Source of the DNA: Pagrus major
Taxonomy: Eukaryota > Chordata > Actinopteri > Spariformes > Sparidae
Assembly: GCF_040436345.1 (NCBI RefSeq)
Contig: NC_133236.1
Span: forward strand, 11,172,165-11,236,164
DNA: 64,000 bases
Reading direction: 5' to 3'
The notes below the pieces were generated by a model. The model was given only the letters and a program-made list of their open reading frames with translations. It did no database searches and was not told the DNA's origin. This document shows positions 61,601 through 64,000 of this stretch, in pieces (position 1 is the stretch's first letter; every line of letters begins with the position of its first letter). A program made the translations under genes and the position numbers.

Positions 61601-61678
61601 TTTTGTGTACAGTCACCTCCTCCTCTTCTCTGTGCTGTTCGTGTGCGGAGGCCTGGTTGTTCAATCTCCACTCCATTA
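19593..61678 (-). CDS. fam184a: FAM184A coiled-coil protein, 3' portion (nine exons, 5' end outside the window)
   Basis: Exons in order are 61617-61678, 56815-56968, 54547-54674, 44918-45102, 39827-39973, 31737-31854, 30223-30327, 27188-27444 and 19593-19677. All junctions are GT-AG with matching phases, giving 412 residues plus stop. The product is a long coiled-coil protein of poorly known function. Conserved blocks include [72 protein letters not shown] and [19 protein letters not shown]. The end [12 protein letters not shown] matches the vertebrate FAM184A C-terminus. The [11 protein letters not shown] block favours FAM184A over its paralogue FAM184B. Introns reach about 9.4 kb. No frame damage is visible; the N-terminal two thirds lies to the right of the window. 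Confidence 0.92.
20005..20175 (+). repeat. LINE 3'-end relic
   Basis: At 20014-20043 the plus strand still encodes [10 protein letters not shown], resembling the [10 protein letters not shown] end of L2 ORF2 seen at 9905. About 90 bases later the tail motif gcaaagcactttgagctgc of such LINEs appears. Most of the element is missing. Confidence 0.6.
22540..22700 (+). repeat. dispersed fish repeat (ACTGTATAAAATATGGACGG type)
   Basis: The order ccatggactgtataaaatatgg, aagtgaaacc, cagcagggggtgac, ggtttcaaagcgaagtc, cttatgagaaactgacc is that of a common dispersed repeat in fish genomes. A partial related segment occurs at about 53598-53660. Confidence 0.6.
24549..24575. repeat. CA microsatellite
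   Basis: A short interrupted AC run with CTCACA interruptions in a fam184a intron. Confidence 0.8.
27188..27444 (-). CDS. fam184a: fam184a penultimate exon, proline-rich tail
   Basis: 257 bases. It starts [20 protein letters not shown], matching the vertebrate QKKKNDKS--RFVSVPNLSA segment. A Gly-rich part ([12 protein letters not shown]) and a proline run ([13 protein letters not shown]) follow, then [20 protein letters not shown] and [15 protein letters not shown]. The end matches the family NRLDPIPNSPVHD-EFNSSKPLP block. The Gly/Pro insert appears longer than in mammals. The exon is unusually GC-rich compared with its surroundings. Confidence 0.92.
28421..28475 (+). repeat. LINE-tail-like repeat with aatactttattgatccccgag
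   Basis: Tandem AGAATC units are followed by ACTTTATTGATCCCCGAGGG, a frequent fish retroelement end. Two related segments occur at about 21758-21790 and 59975-60012. Confidence 0.6.
28942..29108. mobile_element. palindromic MITE flanked by TTAA
   Basis: The element starts TTAAAGGTCCACTTTGTAAG and ends with its near reverse complement, CTTACGAAGTGGACCTTTAA. Complementarity continues inward (TTGAGTCTCTTTCCCAAATT against TTGGGAATGAGACTCAA), so almost the whole 167 bases folds back. It has no coding capacity. Ends in TTAA suggest TTAA-targeting mobilisation, but TTAA may be part of the repeat itself. Confidence 0.8.
30223..30327 (-). CDS. fam184a: fam184a exon: [14 protein letters not shown] block
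   Basis: 105 bases (35 codons, phase 0 at both ends) encoding [35 protein letters not shown]. This is the most conserved and diagnostic segment of FAM184A. Acceptor tcctccag, donor gtaggc. Confidence 0.95.
30328..31736 (-). other. fam184a intron
   Basis: 1.4 kb. A segment at about 31365-31440 with GTGGTATCGATCTTCTCATC resembles a dispersed fish repeat also seen near 44150. Nothing else is recognised. Confidence 0.55.
31737..31854 (-). CDS. fam184a: fam184a exon: [17 protein letters not shown] block
   Basis: 118 bases encoding [39 protein letters not shown]. It matches the family EEKY--RES-PEDIQMI-ELK segment. The donor is set at GTG then gtaggt because only that choice gives phase 0 into the next exon. 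Confidence 0.94.
36110..36420 (+). repeat. dispersed repeat with GGTATTTGGTCATAAACCAAAG
   Basis: Ordered motifs TTAGCACGCTAGTATTTGCT, TGATTAGCACTAAATCC, GTCATTAGCTTCGCAGGTAT and TTTGGTCATAAACCAAAG are shared with the region 62396-62720, so both are copies of one family. Confidence 0.6.
39291..39553. mobile_element. MITE with TTAAGGGACAGTTCACC terminal inverted repeats
   Basis: The left end is TTAAGGGACAGTTCACCAC and the right end is GTGAACTGTCCCTTTAA, complementary over about 20 bases. The 263-base element has no open frame. This AAGGGACAGTTCACCCC family is frequent in fish introns. Flanking TTAA suggests the target site. Confidence 0.75.
39827..39973 (-). CDS. fam184a: fam184a exon: coiled coil [17 protein letters not shown]
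   Basis: 147 bases encoding [40 protein letters not shown] and DKISALQIL. Heptad-rich, strongly helical. It continues the NQQIR of the preceding exon as RAHEQEL, as in the family. Acceptor ctcctcag, donor gtacgt. Confidence 0.93.
40605..40665 (+). repeat. possible non-LTR retrotransposon C-terminal relic
   Basis: The plus strand can be read as [14 protein letters not shown], similar to the RLKNSFFP-AVRL ending I associate with some fish LINE proteins. Very short, so only a suggestion. Confidence 0.3.
40836..40843. repeat. left 8-bp target-site duplication of the hAT element
   Basis: ATTCACAT, repeated exactly at 41840-41847 on the other side of the element. Confidence 0.85.
40844..41839. 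mobile_element. non-autonomous hAT-family DNA transposon, 996 bp
   Basis: The left terminus reads TAGAGGCTGACAT and the right terminus is the complement of TAGAGGGTGACAC. The element is bounded by perfect 8-bp direct repeats ATTCACAT, the length typical of hAT insertion. Subterminal regions carry many imperfect copies of GGGATTCCCACGGGATGGGA on the left and GGAGTGGGATGGGACAGGA on the right, as transposase-binding repeats often do. No transposase or BED-finger frame is present, so it would depend on a relative elsewhere. Confidence 0.85.
41840..41847. repeat. right 8-bp target-site duplication of the hAT element
   Basis: ATTCACAT, identical to the copy at 40836-40843. Confidence 0.85.
43565..43985 (+). 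repeat. dispersed fish repeat, copy 1
   Basis: Contains ATTTAATCGTGCGGCTC, GACTTTTCAAATGTTATC, GACCGAATGG and GCTGTGACGCTCAAAACCACC, then CCGGACAAACCAAACACTGG and a CTAGATGCCACTAAAT end. The first 150 bases are matched by a diverged copy at 53311-53470 in the same orientation. Confidence 0.65.
44918..45102 (-). CDS. fam184a: fam184a exon: coiled coil [19 protein letters not shown]
   Basis: 185 bases encoding [60 protein letters not shown] and IR. It matches the family RITDLQEELRHREHHI ... LTKELEFKGKEILRIRSESNQQIR. Phase 0 in, phase 2 out. Acceptor ctatcccag, donor gtatga. Confidence 0.95.
45850..45975 (+). repeat. LINE 3'-end relic
   Basis: A short coding remnant reading [11 protein letters not shown] is followed by CTGTAAAGCACTTTGAATTGCC, the same 3' tail type as at 20005-20175. 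Confidence 0.6.
49791..49829. repeat. 39-base near-perfect hairpin
   Basis: CTCCCTATACC at the left is exactly complementary to GGTATAGGGAG at the right, and the inner CTTTG/CAAAG also pairs, leaving a tiny loop. No associated coding sequence. It could be the remains of a palindromic element. Confidence 0.75.
50600..50790 (+). repeat. intronic repeat copy A
   Basis: Shares GCTGGGTTacAG-TTGTGCC, GGATTATTTTAAAGCA, ATAaAAGCAGATGG, AAAGGACAGAGAGGATAAAG and GACCTATCCT with copy B at 51812-51990, in the same order and orientation. Confidence 0.65.
51812..51990 (+). repeat. intronic repeat copy B
   Basis: Diverged direct copy of 50600-50790, about 1.2 kb away. Whether this is a local duplication or two insertions of one repeat family cannot be decided here. 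Confidence 0.65.
52797..52825. repeat. GT dinucleotide microsatellite
   Basis: About 13 uninterrupted GT units followed by GTATG. Confidence 0.95.
53009..53215 (+). mobile_element. tRNA-derived SINE
   Basis: The head is tRNA-like, with GGTTCGAAGCT (B-box type) near 53090 preceded by an anticodon-arm-like region. The body reads GTGGCCCTTTGCTGCATGTC and CTCTCTATCATCCCATGTCC, then TGTCACTTTTAATTAAGCTG, and ends in AAAAGGCCAACAAATAT and AAAAAGCCAAAAATAG. This order is that of a widespread fish SINE. The A box is degenerate, so it is an old copy. It would have been transcribed by RNA polymerase III and moved by a LINE in trans. Confidence 0.8.
53311..53470 (+). repeat. dispersed fish repeat, copy 2
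   Basis: Diverged copy of the first part of 43565-43985: ATTTAATCGTGCGGCTCTTC, TTCAAATGTTATTGGACC and GTTGTGACGCTCAAAA. Confidence 0.65.
54547..54674 (-). CDS. fam184a: fam184a exon: [18 protein letters not shown] block
   Basis: 128 bases encoding [40 protein letters not shown] and TQ. It matches family [19 protein letters not shown]. The first Ala codon is split with the previous exon. Donor gtaggt, acceptor ccttttcag. Confidence 0.94.
54675..56814 (-). other. fam184a intron
   Basis: 2.1 kb of AT-rich sequence. No exon or clearly bounded mobile element was recognised. Confidence 0.55.
56815..56968 (-). CDS. fam184a: fam184a exon: [18 protein letters not shown] block
   Basis: 154 bases encoding [40 protein letters not shown] and [11 protein letters not shown]. 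The [26 protein letters not shown] run across this junction is essentially identical to vertebrate FAM184A. Donor gtaagg, acceptor ccccatcag. Confidence 0.95.
56975..57245 (+). repeat. long purine-rich (G/A) tract
   Basis: About 270 bases dominated by G and A, with GGGAGG, GGGGAA and AGAGAA motifs. On the transcribed strand sense it is pyrimidine-rich and lies directly after the exon donor. Confidence 0.6.
58468..58513. repeat. interrupted CA microsatellite
   Basis: ACACAC runs separated by CTCACA and ATGCAC. Confidence 0.9.
59975..60012 (+). repeat. fragment of the tttattgatcccc-type repeat
   Basis: AACTTTATTTATCCCCAAAGGGCAATTC resembles the retroelement end at 28421-28475. Confidence 0.5.
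60548..61162. repeat. CCAA-type tetranucleotide array with higher-order units
   Basis: About 600 bases of CCAA units mixed with CACC and CAGC variants. A longer unit, AATAAACTCAGCATCCAACC plus AATCCAACAACC, recurs at about 60686 and 60783, and AATCCAACAACCAACC recurs further right, so the array grew by block duplication. It has almost no G on the plus strand, and therefore stays open in several frames, producing meaningless Gly-Trp-Leu-Val repeats. Confidence 0.95.
61617..61678 (-). CDS. fam184a: fam184a exon: short coiled-coil exon, most upstream one in the window
   Basis: 62 bases encoding [20 protein letters not shown]. The frame was chosen because it is open and ends in phase 0 before gtgact, fitting the next exon ([11 protein letters not shown]). 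The acceptor is gacctaccag. The match to the family is weaker than for the other exons and the donor is less typical, so this exon is less certain. Confidence 0.65.
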
Positions 61679-64000
61679 CTGGTAGGTCAATATTTCTTAC
61701 TTTGCTGGTGGCTGAATCCATTTAACTAAGTAAAAAAAGGTGATAGTGATGAACAAGAGCAAGAGAGACAGGAGGGATAAATACACAGAGACATGAAGTG
61801 AGACTGTGGCCTTCAGGTCGTCTGGCAGGCTGATCCAGCCGGTCTTAATCCTGACCCTGAGGACAACAGAAATACCTGCTGCAGGAACTGATGTGTCTAC
61901 AGAAAAAGGGATGTAGTTTAAAAGAGTGTCTGATCTGTATTCAGGTGCTCGACTGTTGTGTGATTTAAAACCAAAGAGCAGAATCTTAATGTCTAATCTA
62001 ACCTGAAGCTAACACTTTGAAACAGTTCCTACATGTTCTCTGCTTCTGCAGAATGATGATCTTCAGTTTAATCAAAGCTTTCTTGGGCAGACCAGAACAG
62101 AGCACATCACACTAGTGGAGCCTTTTAGAGATAAACACATCTATAACCTTTACAGTGTTTGACCGTGAGAGATGGCTTCATGCTGGAAAGATTCCAGAGA
62201 AGTTATTTCCGTGGTATTTTTTCATGTGGGCTTCAAAATTCAGATCAGAGGAAGAAAGAGAAGTTAGCTATCCTGGGACTTGACATGCAGCACCCAAGAT
62301 TCCAATAATATCACTATAGTGGGTGATTTATAGAAGTAGACCATTAATACTTTGGTTTAATTAAAGATTTAACAAAACTAAGAGTCTACAGTCATGCTAG
62401 GAGCTATTAGGGTCTGCTCTTACGCAGGGGAGCTAAATGCTAGTATGCTGATTTCTATTAGGTAATATGTTCACCATGTTTGATTTCCTAGTTTAGGATT
62501 GCTACAATTTGTAAGTTAGCAGTATTCCAGGCATTTGGTCATAAAACAAAGTAATTGAAAAAACAATGATTGGTCTAAAGTAAAAACTGAGGATCACAAA
62601 TGTCATCGGGATGCATCATCTGCAAACCATGAATGTCTGTAACAGCTTGAGGTCCAATCCATTGAGCACAGGTCAAGATATTTGACAGGATAGTGAAAAC
62701 TTTGACCTGCTGGTGGTGTCGTTTTAGCCTCATAGCATGGTACATTAACCTGAAAGTCAGATTTAATAATGATAACCAGTAGGATTATTGGTCTAGAACA
62801 CTTAACACTCTCATACAACTTTAATAAAAGTCTGGCAAAAGCCATTAGGCAGCCACCAAGCAACCATTAATGCCTCTGCTATATATATCACATTTTAATT
62901 AACACTCTGAGATGGTTCCTTTAGGAAGTACAGAATTCCCACGGTCACCTGCCATTGATTCAAACATTTATTTTAATATGTGCAGTCAAATAACTTGACT
63001 TGTACTCTAGCAATGTGCTTGCATCATCTGTAGTTATCAGCAAGACCATCATTCTCTTATTGTTTTCTTTTATTACTTTATATTGGTCTCCTGTTTAATT
63101 TGTACCTAGTTTTTCCTTAGTGTTAACACTTGTGTTTACTACTAGTAAGAGCTACTCTTTCTAACTGATGCCTTTTTGTTTACTTTTACTGATAGATGAG
63201 ACCGATCGACTGTTTCAATGTGTTTATTTTTTCCATGTTTCAAGCCAAATTTTCCATGTGGGACAATAAACAATGAACTGAACTAAGACATCCGAGGATA
63301 ACCAAAGTCATTAGGATTCATCCTCCAAAGAACTTCAGTTTGTACCAGATCCAATGGTGATCCATCAGATTGTTTTAATCGAGACAAAGTGGTGGATGGA
63401 CCAACATTGCAACCCCTTAATCCCTGCAGCTTCCGTGTCTAAAAGACAAAGGTACTAGTTGCTTTGCCTTCACATACTGTACATTTATATTTATATGAGT
63501 ATATTCTTGCTTTTACTTGACATGTTATATGTTTTGTATTCTAATTTGTGTTAAGAGACTTTTCCAACCTGATCGCAAGAATTAATGTTGGCGATGTACG
63601 TTTCTGCAAACCATGGATATGTTGAAACTTTACATTTCTTCATGTTGCAATTGTACATTTCTTGAGGTTGAATTTTCAATTTAAGTTTTAACAAGCTGTG
63701 CTTATAGTCTGGTTAGATTTAGGCATGAAAACACTTGGTTAAGATTAGGAAAAGATGATCTTTTGTTCTAAAATACCTGTTTTTGTTGCCATGAACACAG
63801 CTGAAAACCATCCCAACATTTATTGAACAAGACTCGGTCAAAACCTAGTATATGGCTGGACTGTGTCTGGTCAAGATGCAAAAATGTTCCATTTTGTCAG
63901 TGGGGTAGTCAGTAGAGTCTACAATTTAAATCCCTGGATATTAAATGCTGCAGAATATTCTTTTGTCAGCAGGGCGATAACTTAGGAATGAGGTGCAGGC
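61679..64000 (-). other. fam184a intron running off the window
   Basis: No further exon seen. Repeat copies are recognisable: two segments of the GGTATTTGGTCATAAA family (62396-62720 and 63290-63430), a retroelement-like tail at 63225-63290 (TGTGGGACAATAAACAATG) and a ggttagatttaggcatgaaa segment at 63705-63760. Confidence 0.5.
62396..62720 (+). repeat. dispersed repeat with GGCATTTGGTCATAAAAC
   Basis: Shares AAATGCTAGTATGCTGATTT, the GGCATTTGGTCATAAAACAAAG core and GACCTGCTGGTGGTGTC with known dispersed copies; the core matches 36110-36420. A partial second copy with CAAAGTCATTAGGATTCATC lies at 63290-63430. Confidence 0.6.

Larger units (their letters stand above)
56969..61616 (-). other. 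fam184a intron with purine tract and CCAA array
   Basis: 4.6 kb. It begins with a purine-rich stretch (56975-57245 on the plus strand). It contains an interrupted CA run, a tttatccccaaaggg repeat fragment near 59975 and the CCAA array at 60548-61162. No further exon is visible. Confidence 0.6.

Noticed and set aside
1..64000. CRISPR arrays, operons and other prokaryotic systems
   Set aside because: The window is vertebrate nuclear DNA with spliced genes; no regular repeat-spacer structure exists, and the only long array is a simple tetranucleotide repeat.

Overview
The window is teleost fish nuclear DNA, probably from a spiny-rayed species. The evidence is spliced vertebrate genes, a fish-specific FISNA-NACHT-LRR-B30.2 immune receptor, an L2-type LINE, a tRNA-derived SINE of a type I associate with teleosts, hAT and Tc1 remnants and several palindromic MITEs. 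There are no prokaryotic features. All three genes lie on the minus strand, so transcription runs from high to low coordinates.

Region 1 (1-2700): ptrhd1, a two-exon gene for a small peptidyl-tRNA hydrolase-fold protein, with a TATA-less promoter. Region 2 (about 4.4-17.0 kb): a complete NLRC3-like/NLRP-like fish NLR gene. I assembled 11 coding exons with consistent splice phases into 1,170 codons (1,169 aa). They encode two copies of a ~30-residue N-terminal repeat, FISNA, NACHT, NOD helical domains, three leucine-rich-repeat exons, a short linker and a C-terminal PRY-SPRY (B30.2) domain. An interferon-response-like motif lies just upstream of the probable first exon. One intron carries a palindromic element followed immediately by a 3.5-kb L2 LINE whose reverse transcriptase frame is still open. 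Another intron carries a Tc1 transposase relic between the two near-identical N-terminal exons.

Region 3 (19.6-64 kb): the 3' part of fam184a, a long coiled-coil protein gene with very large introns. Nine exons encode the last 412 residues; the 5' part lies beyond the right edge. Its introns hold a hAT element with an 8-bp target duplication, two TTAA-flanked MITEs, a tRNA-SINE, LINE tails, several dispersed-repeat copies, CA/GT microsatellites and a ~600-bp CCAA-type array. No second gene was found inside these introns.

The three genes are not known to share a pathway. The most notable unit is the NLR receptor, with its duplicated N-terminal exons, Ser-Asp insert in the B30.2 domain and possible interferon control. 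Exon coordinates were read from splice signals, reading frame and family similarity recalled from memory; no alignment or transcript data were used.
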